Below, piece by piece: positions 55,630 to 64,000 of a DNA stretch of 64,000 bases. Under the pieces are notes generated by a model. That model was not told the DNA's origin. It was given only the letters and a program-made list of their open reading frames with translations, and did no database searches. The stretch's first letter is position 1, and the number at the start of each line of letters is the position of its first letter. This stretch comes from Welwitschia mirabilis (lineage: Eukaryota; Gnetophyta; Gnetopsida; Welwitschiales). The stretch spans positions 100,368,933-100,432,932 of the forward strand of contig JBOZIK010000001.1 of NCBI GenBank assembly GCA_051453625.1, written 5' to 3'. Both the position numbers and the translations under genes were made by a program.

Positions 55630-56852
55630 TGTGATGCTAATTTGTGTGTATTTGATGGATATTTTAAGTACTTGTGCAATACATTTATACAGATTTAGAA
55701 GCAATTCTGATGATTATGGAAAGTCAATGATATGTTAATAGAAACATGTAATTCTTGGCATATTTAGAGGCATTTTAGGCATATTCTAATACTTGGCATT
55801 TTGAGAAGAAGATTAATGATGTAGGATGCTAATTTTTCTCAGCTAGAAGCTTTAAGAATCCTGTCATCCCCTTATTAATCTAAATGACAGTCAGGACGAT
55901 AGTGTGTTGGTATGAACTCTAAACTGTGGGGATAACTATGGGGTTATAAGCTGATGACTTATCTATTATTATAGGGCATTATTCCCAGTGTCATTGGATG
56001 ATAAAAAGAATGATAACTATTTTATATAAAGAAAATTAAATTATTTTATAATGGAGTCACACATCCATCTAGGCTGTACGGGTTTCTTCTCTAACTTCTA
56101 GGGTTTTATTTTTAAAATCCTAATGTAAAATTGTAAATACCTCCCTTATCCTTATTTTCATTTTATCTTTGTATTAGATATTCTTGTGATGGGTGATTTA
56201 AAGAATAGAAGGTCCATCCCATGCTACAAATAGAAGTATTTATTGGTGTTGGATTGTGTATCCTCCATTGAGATGCTACTACTTTATTTGTAAGTGGATG
56301 TTAATTCATGGTTAATACAAAGATACCTTTTTACTTCTATTATGTAAACCTCCCTCATGGTTTAAATTGATTATGATTTCGTAATGGCTTTATAGTTGAT
56401 CTAGATCATGAGGGTAACCTTTGTTAAGGTTGACATTGTTAGTTTAGATTTTGATTCATTTCATATTTTGTAATTGCATATTATGTTTGATGTATCTTAT
56501 AACTTATGTTAATTAATATTAAGTGATGGTTTCCCTAATTGATCAAAGTTATAAGGATTAATCTTAATGATAGAAATATTGATAGTCAAATAGATTCATC
56601 ATTTACTGCATTTGCATTTTATTGTCATTCATTCTTGCATTGCATTTGCATTGTTCTTATTTTCATTTACTAAGAGCGAAAATACTAAAAATACTTTGTT
56701 GAAATCAATTGTCTAACTTCTAGCCTAGTTCCTTCAATGGATTATGACATTCAGGATAAATTCCATTTATACTAATGTGTGTTTTTTTGTAAGCATTTGT
56801 GATTACAAGGTTGCCTAAGGACTTAAAGATTGCATAAATTCACATCATAACA
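55630..56852 (+). repeat. 3' LTR of element L1
   Basis: It starts TGTGATGCTAA after the polypurine tract and ends CATAACA, about 1.22 kb. It is collinear with the 5' LTR. The A2 sequence resumes directly after it (GCAATGCAGTATTG, matching A1 at about 20137). Confidence 0.85.
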
Positions 56853-58312
56853 CTTACTTGCAATGCAGTATTGATTATTTTAAAAACAACATGTTTAATT
56901 CTGTTGGGAAAAAAAAGTCATAATCCTAAATGATATGATTTAAATGATTAAAACAAAGGATATATATAACTATAAAAAAGGTAAATTAAAGATTAGATTT
57001 GGAGATTTTCTTATGTTTACTTTATTTAACACTTTTACTTAAGAATTTGCTTAGTAATTTTTGAATTTTTACAAGTTAATTAATGAATATCTTAGTTGTT
57101 AACATTTTAATCTATTAAAATAAAAATAAAACTCAAAAAAATTTTAATAAAGTATTCATTGATTTAGGTATTTTTGTATTTTACATTCATAATGATTTAT
57201 GGTTACAGTTTATTTCCCATTGCATTTTTCATTTGTTTAACCCATTTTCATTGTCAATTTCACCTTCCCATACCAATGCATTTACCCTTTTGTCTCTATA
57301 ACAAAGCATACTTTAAGGTACATTTGTGTCTATTGTAATGAAATATTCCCTTCCATGAGTCATTCTAGAACTAACATAATCTAAAATGTCATTGAGACCA
57401 AATGATTCTTAGGCTTTAATTTCACTAAATTTGTATTCATGCTAAGCCTTTTTATCATTTCATTACTTCATCCGTTATGTTTTTGTAACCACTGCACCCT
57501 TACCTATTTACTATTATAAACTCAAGTGCTTCTACCATAAAATCTAGCACTACAATAAGATCTTATTAACACTATTACCTCTTTCACTTTTTTCATTTCA
57601 TGCTTATTTCCATAGCCTCTTAGTAGGTCATTGACAGATCATGATATTTCATATCAATGACTGTAACTTGGTTTTCATAGATTTTCCATCTAATTTTGAC
57701 ACTTTTCTCATCTCCATTTTCATCTTTCTCTTCAACTCTATCTCTTATTCCTCTTTTATTTTTCATTTATTTTTCTTTCATTTACAACAAGCATTTTTAG
57801 AGTCTTATTACAGAGTAATTTCCCATAGAATTGCCTTTCAGTTCATACATATTTTAGCATTTTCTTTTTCTTTCCCCTCTTCTTTATGCTCTATAGCTTT
57901 TGTTTTGCATTGTTTTTCTTTAATTTTCTTTTTCATTTTTATAGTGTAATAAAAACTCATGTATTAAAAGTATTTCTTTTCAAAAGTAAAAGTATTTCTT
58001 TTCAAAAGTTTTAAACTTATGTACTAAAAATCTTTTTTTTCAAAAGTTTTATCATGTTCTCGAAAGTTGTATTGAATTCTTCTATCTTCTAAACTTTAAG
58101 TACAAAGTTTAATTCTACTTAAGAGGTATAGAATTCACTTTTCTTAGAGATTTTTTCTAACTTTGATGTCTTATTTTTCAAAAATTAGTTAAAAATTTTC
58201 AAAAGTTGTATCATTCTCATGCTTGAATATTTTTCTTTAGAACTTTTTCATGTTACATCATTCTTTCTCATGTTTTTGGTTAAGAGTCTAGTAAAAGTGT
58301 AATTAGGAGGTA
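56853..58312 (+). other. A2 3' non-coding region, right part, with polypurine tract
   Basis: It resumes the A1-like sequence (ACAACATGTTTAATTCTGTT; AAAACAAAGGATATATATAA). The region 57640-57950 is pyrimidine-rich and gives a long hydrophobic frame that is probably not a gene. The tract TAATTAGGAGGTA at 58299-58312 lies next to the LTR. Confidence 0.6.
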
Positions 58313-59597
58313 TGATAACACGTAAAAAGTGATATTTAAACTAAGTATATTTGATTAATTTAGCTTAGGCAAAGATATTAAAATAACTATTTTATTATAA
58401 AATTATATCTTTGACTCTTTTTAATATAATTTCTAAACTTATGTACTTTTCCATGAAATTCTAGATAAAATGCTACATTCTTGGTGAGATACTAAACTCT
58501 GAAGATAATCCAATTGAAGACACTAATGTTGTCATTTAGACCACTAGTGTTACTAATATTTTGAGTAGAATGCATCAATAATTACATTTTAGAGTCATCT
58601 TGGAAAAGCAATCAATTTCTGCTTATGGGATCAAGCAGATATAACATCAAACTTTAATAAATCATACAGTTGTAAAACTGTTAAATTTCTAATTAAAAAT
58701 CCTAAATTGTAAAATCCTAATTGAGAAGCCATAAATCCTTTTTTTCCCCTATAAAAAAGGCTAAGCACCCTCATTTGTAACAATATTTGACTAGCAAAAA
58801 TAGTTAAAATTCTTAGAGCATCAACTATCAATAAGGCTTTCTAAGATCCTTCTTGGGAAACAAGCTAGCTTTGAGGTTAGATTTGAGGAGTCTATATTAG
58901 TATTACCTTCTTCCATGAATGTAGTCTAATTTCTATTTTCCATAAAATAATAATCATTCATTCTTGATTTTGAGTTGCAATTAATCTCATACTTTTAATG
59001 CTTGAGTGAGACTACATTGTCCAATTCTTTCATTATTAAGTGAGTTTCCTAAGTTTACTTTTTAGCTATAGTTATTTTACTTAATGGATCTTGATTACAA
59101 TTGATCTTGTAATTTTAATGCTTGAGTGAGAATACATTGTTAAGTTTCTTCATTATGAAGTGAGTTTTCTAAATTTATTTTTTAGCTACAGTCAATCCTT
59201 TCCATGCTCATGAAAGGCTATGAAGGATCAAAGTTACTAAGAAACTTACTAAAATTTATGTGGTTAATGATATTATGTTATCATGACTTAGCCATCATGA
59301 CTTAATAGTTTAAGCTTTTTTTTTAAGGATTTTATAGGATATCGTTAGAGTAAAGGTTTGTTGTTGGACAATTTCAACTAGACCTTTAGAGTTAGTATAT
59401 CTTCCTTCTTTAACATTCTATTTTAACTCATCACAATCTCAATTTTTGATTTTGTTTAGAATCCTTGCAAGTTAAGAGAATTTTGTATTTTCTCTATTAC
59501 ATTTTCTACCTCAATTTATTCTTGTGAAAATAATGACATCAGGACTCTACTACGATGAGGATCTTGAATTATAAATTATAAAACCTAGACATGAATA
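58313..59597 (+). repeat. 3' LTR of Athila element A2
   Basis: It runs from TGATAACACG to CATGAATA, about 1.29 kb, with a CTATAAAAAAGG box at 58749-58760. A part near 58975-59215 is internally duplicated (TTGAGTGAGACTACATTGT and TTGAGTGAGAATACATTGT), which explains the extra length over the 5' LTR. Confidence 0.85.
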
Positions 59598-59602
59598 ATT
59601 AC
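59598..59602 (+). repeat. Target-site duplication ATTAC, right copy (A2)
   Basis: Identical to 45195-45199 and adjacent to the LTR end. Confidence 0.75.
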
Positions 59603-60800
59603 TCCATTTTTCTTAGCAATTATGATCATGTTATTGCCCTTCATTGGTGTATAAATCATGTATTAAGAAGTTTGCTTTATGGTTAAGTAGACTTTTGGAT
59701 GCAATTGTGGGCCTTCTACTTAATTGGTTTAATTTTTGGAATCTAGGATAATGTTAATACTAGATAGTTATGGAAATAACACTTAACATACCTAAATAAG
59801 ACCATGGAAAATATTTAGAGTACACATCTAAAACATGAATGACATCATCACAAAGCTCATATGACAATTAGTTTTTCATATTTAAGAATATTTGAATTGT
59901 TGGGAGTTTAAAGAATGCTTTTAGTAGGTGTATCTTTTCTTTCTTTCTTTCTTTTTTTTTAATCTTTTAGGCAAGTCTTCAAGCTTATGTTTAGGTTTAT
60001 TTAGTATTAAGAGTTAAGTTTCAGGCATAATATCTTCTTGTTTATTATCAACATCAAATATGTTAAAGGTATCAATGTCATTAACATTAATACATCTCCA
60101 TCATACTAGTTAAACAATGTTGAATTATAGTATCTAAAGGGATAAAGATTAAAAGCCATCAAAACAAGGCCTAAAAGAGGTACTAATGCTAGAGATGTCA
60201 AGTGTCCTTATAAGGTAGTAGGTTTATAGAAAAGTAGAATGAGGTTAAAGTGTAAATAAATTCAAGAATACAATAAATTGAGCAACGCCAAAACTACTAC
60301 TACTTGTAGTTATCTAACAATACAAATAGTGATGAAACTATTACAACACCCTTGTCTTACAATAACATCTAGGGATTCCTTTATTTGTATCTAAAGATCT
60401 TGAGATTTGTGAAGTGGAGAGAATCCCAAAACTAATGGCCTTTATGACACACTAGGGAGCATTAATGATACTCAATGATTATAGCTCAATGGACTTAGTA
60501 ATAGTAACTCCATTTTAATAATCTTCTAAATCCATACTTATCTAGCACAACATTATAGTGTCTGTAAGCTTATCAATGCCACACTATATAGCAATGGAAG
60601 AGTCCAAAAAAATCTCTTTTAAGAAACTTTCCCTTTTAGACTAGCTCTTCTCTTTCTACATGCACAGAAAAATTAGCCTTTTCTAGGATGATGTGAAAGC
60701 AGGAGGGAGGAAATCCTTTACCACAAGTGCATTAGCAACCCTTAAAATTATAGAGTACTTCAAAAGAGAAATACAAGTAAATCCCATCAAAGTATAATAG
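59603..60800 (-). pseudogene. Element T, piece 1: RT N-terminus and protease-like region, Tat/Ogre-type
   Basis: On the minus strand NNMIIIAKKNGV at about 59603-59640 is the RT finger segment that Tat elements have as NIVPVxKKNGK. The adjoining residues lie beyond A2 at 45194 and below, so one RT domain is split by A2. Further upstream, KPIK and an HP pair at about 59670-59735 match the KPVKQKxRxxHPE segment before RT. At 60330-60500 decayed sequence resembles the end of the protease region (a GILSTSQISRSLD segment where Tat elements have a PSSLHQKLKF segment). Upstream of about 60700 I lose the similarity. Confidence 0.6.
59934..59961. repeat. (TTTC)n microsatellite running into a T tract
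   Basis: Four to five TTTC units followed by about ten T. Confidence 0.85.
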
Positions 60801-62029
60801 CAGCATTGGAATTCCCAAGATACAACATTCTAATTTACTAAATTTTAGAATGCTCAATCAGCAATAATAATCAATGGGTTTAAACTAGGCTACATTGCCA
60901 TCACTCACAAATGAAAACAGTTGCATCTCTATTCAAACATCATTATGTAGGAGCAGACACTTTTGTCAAATGAGCTATAGACTCGATGTAGTCAATCAAT
61001 GAAACATAAGTTCCAATCACTTAAATGAAATTTGATTATTTATTATTGGTTTAATTTTTCTAATTTGTAAAGTTAATTACATAGAAATAGTTTGTCAGTA
61101 TCACTTTTTTAACTTCAAAGATTGGCTCCAAAAAATTAAAAATTGTTTAGCTTGTATGTAACATAGAATTATTTACTCAAATAAGATCTATTATTTAAAG
61201 AAAATAATGTTTAAGCCACCTCATATAAGTTCTCATTCATAAAAGCTCTTAAACATGTAATATATAATCCTCATTCAAAAATTACAAGCAATGTTTTTAG
61301 TTCATTGATAGCCAAAAAAACTGTTTAGCCCATTCTTGGGCATGATTCTCTTTAAATCTAAGCTTTCCTTTAACTATTATCAGTTGCCCTATTTGCCAAT
61401 TAAAAACTTATGAAAACTAAATTAAATGGGTGATGATCACAGATGACCCTTAAAATATCATTAGTAATCAGAATAAAGGCTTAGATAATCTTAAGTTAAT
61501 TTTTAAGAAATCCATAGAGTTAGATATAATAAGCAAGAGAATTAAAATAATGACAACGAATGGTTGAACTTTCTTTAGAATGATAAACAACCTTGAACTT
61601 AGTAAAACAATTTCATAACTCATGTTTTAAAAATACCTAATAATGATTTTAACTATAAAATAAAGTTTTAGAAATCATGTTAAATTTTTAAAATTTGTAA
61701 AATTTATTCAATTGATTTTGACCTTAGTGGCATACATATTTTTAATCTCTCTCTTGACATTAAGAAAATAATCAAGAAAAACATATTTATAAATAGGAAT
61801 ATAAAAAGAAACCCACATGTGCATACAAATGCATAAACATAATCAAATAGGAATTTGAAAGAAATGCTGCCATTTTTATAGCTAATATAACCTCAAATTT
61901 TCATGTGTTTATTTCCCTTATGTCTCTCCCTTAACCTTAATGTCTAGAATCATTAGTCTCTTCCTCAATTCTTAAAATCTTACATTGTTTGTAAACTTTG
62001 TAAAAATTCAACAAGTTACAAGTTGGATG
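60801..62029. other. Unassigned AT-rich sequence
   Basis: No recognisable domain. It lies between element T and the minus-strand copia remnant, so it could contain that copia element's 3' LTR. I found no second LTR copy to prove this. A purine tract on the minus strand at about 61909-61920 (AAGGGAAATAAA) is a weak PPT candidate. Confidence 0.3.
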
Positions 62030-62190
62030 GGTAATCAATAATAAGTAGTCCATCTTCAAGTAGATTCCAAATGAAATGGAATTTTATATTAATGTGCTTT
62101 GTTTTACATGCATCATAGGATTTTTGAAAATTGTAATGACTAAAAAACTATCGCATAAAATATGTATTAGCTTTTCAACAGGGATTGCAA
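62030..62190 (-). pseudogene. Copia RNase H fragment (element K)
   Basis: The minus strand reads LCDSFLVITIFKNPMMHVKQ, followed by a decayed 'KYHFI' region. This corresponds to the CDSxSAIxIAKNPxxHxRTKHI segment of copia RNase H. It differs clearly from the Sirevirus-like copy at 24.9 kb, so it belongs to another copia lineage. Confidence 0.7.
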
Positions 62191-62549
62191 TCTTTTCAAA
62201 TAATTTATCAAGCCAAAATCAATCGTTGGCTTGTAAAATAAATTGTCATGTATTAGCTTAAGTGGTGCAAAGAGCCAAACAAGATTGTTTTTCACTTGTC
62301 TAAGAAAATAGGCTTCCACCAAGAAGAATTGCATATCTTATTATGTTGTTTCGAATTGCATATCTTGTTGTGTTATTTCTATCATCAAGACTACCTATTC
62401 AATCTTGATTCAAGATTGTGCCTTTTGGGGCGTGCTTGATCTAAATGCCAAGATAGTAAGAGATTTGGCCAAGATCTATCATTGCAAGCTTTCTTTTCAT
62501 GTTAACCTTTCATTTTTTAATTAGGTTCTTATATCTTCTACAAAATATT

Positions 62550-63040
62550 ATATTATCAACATAAATCAAAACAAACATTAATGGGCCTTTTATGGTTTTC
62601 TTATATAATATATTTTTTTTTCCCACAAAAGCTTGGGGTTGTTGGATATAAACCTTCTTCAAGAATCCCATTCATAAAGGTAGATTTTACATCTATTTTC
62701 CAAAAAACCATGTCCTTTTTGGAATTATATGCTAGAAAAACTCTTATAAATTCAAAACATGCAAGAGAAGAATATGTTTCTCCATAATCTATGTCTACTT
62801 CCTACACATAACCAAGGTCAACAAGATGAACCTTATGTTTATTGGTTATATCATTACAATTATATTTCATTATATAAATTCAATTGGTACCAATAACCTT
62901 TTTTGATTTATGGCCTAAGAATAAGAATCCATGTCTTGTTCTTTTTAGTTTGAGAAATTTCTTCCTCTATTGCCTTAATCCTATGTGGGTATTTTGCTAC
63001 TTTCTCAAAGTGAATAGGATCTTGATTTAAAGATTCAAAA
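62550..63040 (-). pseudogene. Copia reverse transcriptase fragment (element K)
   Basis: From 5' to 3' on the minus strand: an EEISQTKKNKTW segment (about 62960), the HLVDLGYV segment (about 62825), DYGETYSSLACFEFIRVFLA and MVFWKIDVKSTFMNGILEEG (about 62660-62800), then VLIYVDNIIF at about 62555. The catalytic box YVDD reads YVDN, so the second Asp is lost. The order is that of the copia RT N-terminal half. The sequence between RT and RNase H (62200-62540) is too decayed to follow. The plus-strand frames 62076-62261 and 62581-62787 are shadows. Confidence 0.8.
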
Positions 63041-63643
63041 CTTAAAGCTAAATAATCTCTAAAAATGTTATTACATATATTACCTTCTGTGATTGAACTA
63101 AGATTTTATTGGCTTCTTATCTTTATAGGAGAATCACTACTACCTAGGATGTTGGATAGATTAGGATAAGAGGTTAGCCTCTTATGTTTTAATTGAAGAT
63201 TAAGATTTTGATCCAATAATTTAAATAGGCTTTTAGATTTATTTTCACTTTGAATTTGTATAGGAATGAACACTTGATTTATACAAGAATTTGTGCCATT
63301 AACAAAAGTTTATTCAATAGCCCTTTTATCATCATTATCGTCTTTAAATTTACTAGATTTAATGTTACAAGAATCATGAGCATTATCATTATAAGTAGAA
63401 ACAAAATTTGATGATTCAAAAGGCATGAATTTAAAATTAATATATTCTAAATATTTTCTTGAAGTGGGATCATAAATGATAGGATCGAGAACCCTACAGG
63501 GGGAATAAATAGGTTCTTTCAAAATAAAAATAATAAATAATCTGAAATAAATCAATCTAAACACAACTTGCATACATAAATAAATTATTATAGGAAGTGC
63601 ATGATATGATAAAATACTAAAAGTAAAGAATCAAAAACTGACA
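63041..63643 (-). pseudogene. Possible integrase-RT linker of element K
   Basis: Minus-strand frames upstream of RT are Asn/Ser/Asp-rich (for example NDNAHDSCNIKSSKFKDDND in the open frame 63310-63573), as is common for the linker between integrase and RT in copia polyproteins. No integrase motif could be found. Confidence 0.3.
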
Positions 63644-63924
63644 NNNNNNNNNNNNNNNNNNNNNNNNNNNNNNNNNNNNNNNNNNNNNNNNNNNNNNNNN
63701 NNNNNNNNNNNNNNNNNNNNNNNNNNNNNNNNNNNNNNNNNNNATTGGGATCATAAATGATAGGATAGAGAACCCTACAGGGGGAATAAATAGGTTCTTT
63801 CAAAATAAAAATAATAAATAATCTGAAATAAATAGATCTAAACACAACTTGCATACATAAATAAATTATTCTAGGAAGTGCATGATATGATAAAATACTA
63901 AAAGTAAAGAATCAAAAACTGAAA
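63465..63924 (+). repeat. 179-bp near-identical repeat flanking a 100-N gap
   Basis: 63465-63643 and 63746-63924 match with only a handful of differences (for example GGATCGAG versus GGATAGAG). Both copies meet the gap, so overlapping contig ends or two haplotypes are likely. Confidence 0.85.
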
Positions 63925-64000
63925 GCACAAACTACCACTTTGATGCAAGTCAGATTTATAGTGGTTCAAGAACCCCCCTACTTCACTCTTGATGATCAGC
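63925..64000. other. Window end with LTR-like motif
   Basis: The stretch with TTTATAGTGGTTC and TACTTC at about 63955-63981 resembles a motif I know from many plant copia LTRs (a 'TTTATAGTGGTTCGGC...CTACATC' type line). The window ends before it can be tested. Confidence 0.25.

Larger units (their letters stand above)
48966..56852 (+). mobile_element. L1: non-autonomous LTR retrotransposon nested in A2
   Basis: Two collinear LTRs of about 1.2 kb, an Athila-like gag-tail remnant, a long non-coding interior and a PPT; total 7.9 kb. No pol motif is visible outside the gaps. The gaps total 790 bases and are too small to hide a full pol. No certain target-site duplication could be read. It resembles a large retrotransposon derivative that would depend on enzymes of an autonomous relative. 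Confidence 0.65.
45200..59597 (+). mobile_element. A2: Athila-clade element with pol deletion, carrying L1
   Basis: LTRs of about 1.2-1.3 kb match A1. Without L1 it is about 6.5 kb, compared with 9.7 kb for A1, in agreement with a loss of about 3 kb including RT, RNase H and the integrase core. It is flanked by ATTAC and inserted inside the RT gene of element T. Confidence 0.8.

Noticed and set aside
48940-56880. An exact 5-bp target duplication for L1
   Set aside because: Flanks near GATCAT (left) and CTTAC (right) do not match, and the GCAATG shared by both sides is explained by the LTR start itself, so no duplication is claimed.
57641-57949. 102-codon hydrophobic plus-strand ORF in the env position of A2
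   Set aside because: Some Athila elements have an env-like ORF here, but this frame is a product of pyrimidine-rich DNA (Phe, Leu, Ile, Ser), has no signal or fusion-like pattern, and is not open in A1.
1-64000. Search for bacterial-type features: CRISPR array, operons, Shine-Dalgarno sites, phage genes
   Set aside because: None is present. The repeats are LTRs or contig-end duplicates, and the coding remnants are plant retrotransposon proteins.
1-64000. Search for host genes, tRNA or rRNA genes, disease-resistance or kinase motifs
   Set aside because: No such motif was seen on either strand. tRNA similarity is limited to the short primer-binding sites of the elements.

Overview
The window looks like repeat-rich nuclear DNA of a flowering plant. 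It is AT-rich, has no intact cellular gene that I can recognise, and is filled with old, decayed LTR retrotransposons of clades typical of plants: Athila and Tat/Ogre (Ty3/gypsy) and Sirevirus-like (Ty1/copia). Primer-binding sites of the plant 'TGGCGCC' and 'TGGTATCAGAGC' types are visible. Ten runs of N break the sequence; four are exactly 100 N, which suggests gaps of unknown size in a draft assembly.

Layout. 1-5.2 kb: unassigned sequence with a decayed coiled-coil reading frame (about 1646-2083), a CT/AT microsatellite and a short tandem repeat. About 5.2-11.71 kb: Athila-like element E0 (+), with LTR end, PBS, gag with zinc knuckle, protease and RT, cut off at 11.71 kb. From there to about 60.7 kb the backbone is a minus-strand Tat/Ogre element, T, seen in three pieces: integrase at 11.71-12.50 kb, RNase H and RT at 43.53-45.19 kb, RT start and protease-like region at 59.60-60.7 kb. 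Two plus-strand Athila elements split it. A1 (12505-43527) is flanked by ATTTG on both sides. A2 (45200-59597) is flanked by ATTAC on both sides. A1's own 3' LTR is split by a Sirevirus-like block (21198-42510, minus). A2 carries a nested, apparently non-autonomous element L1 (48966-56852).

The Sirevirus block has three LTRs rather than two (C1 21198-22302, C2 29791-30909, C3 41462-42510) and two copies of the gag 5' part. Between C2 and C3 lie an Athila integrase fragment, a decayed LTR of another family and L2, a minus-strand relative of L1 that carries a plant-transposon-type ORF. This is either a real recombination mosaic or an assembly join. The right end (62.0-64 kb) holds a minus-strand copia RT/RNase H remnant and a duplicated contig end.

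Nearly all the frames are broken by stops and shifts, and LTR pairs differ visibly by eye, so the elements are old and presumably inactive. The value of the window is its insertion history, which the target-site duplications and split protein domains allow to be read. I found no undescribed functional system. All LTR limits were set by eye and may be off by a few bases.
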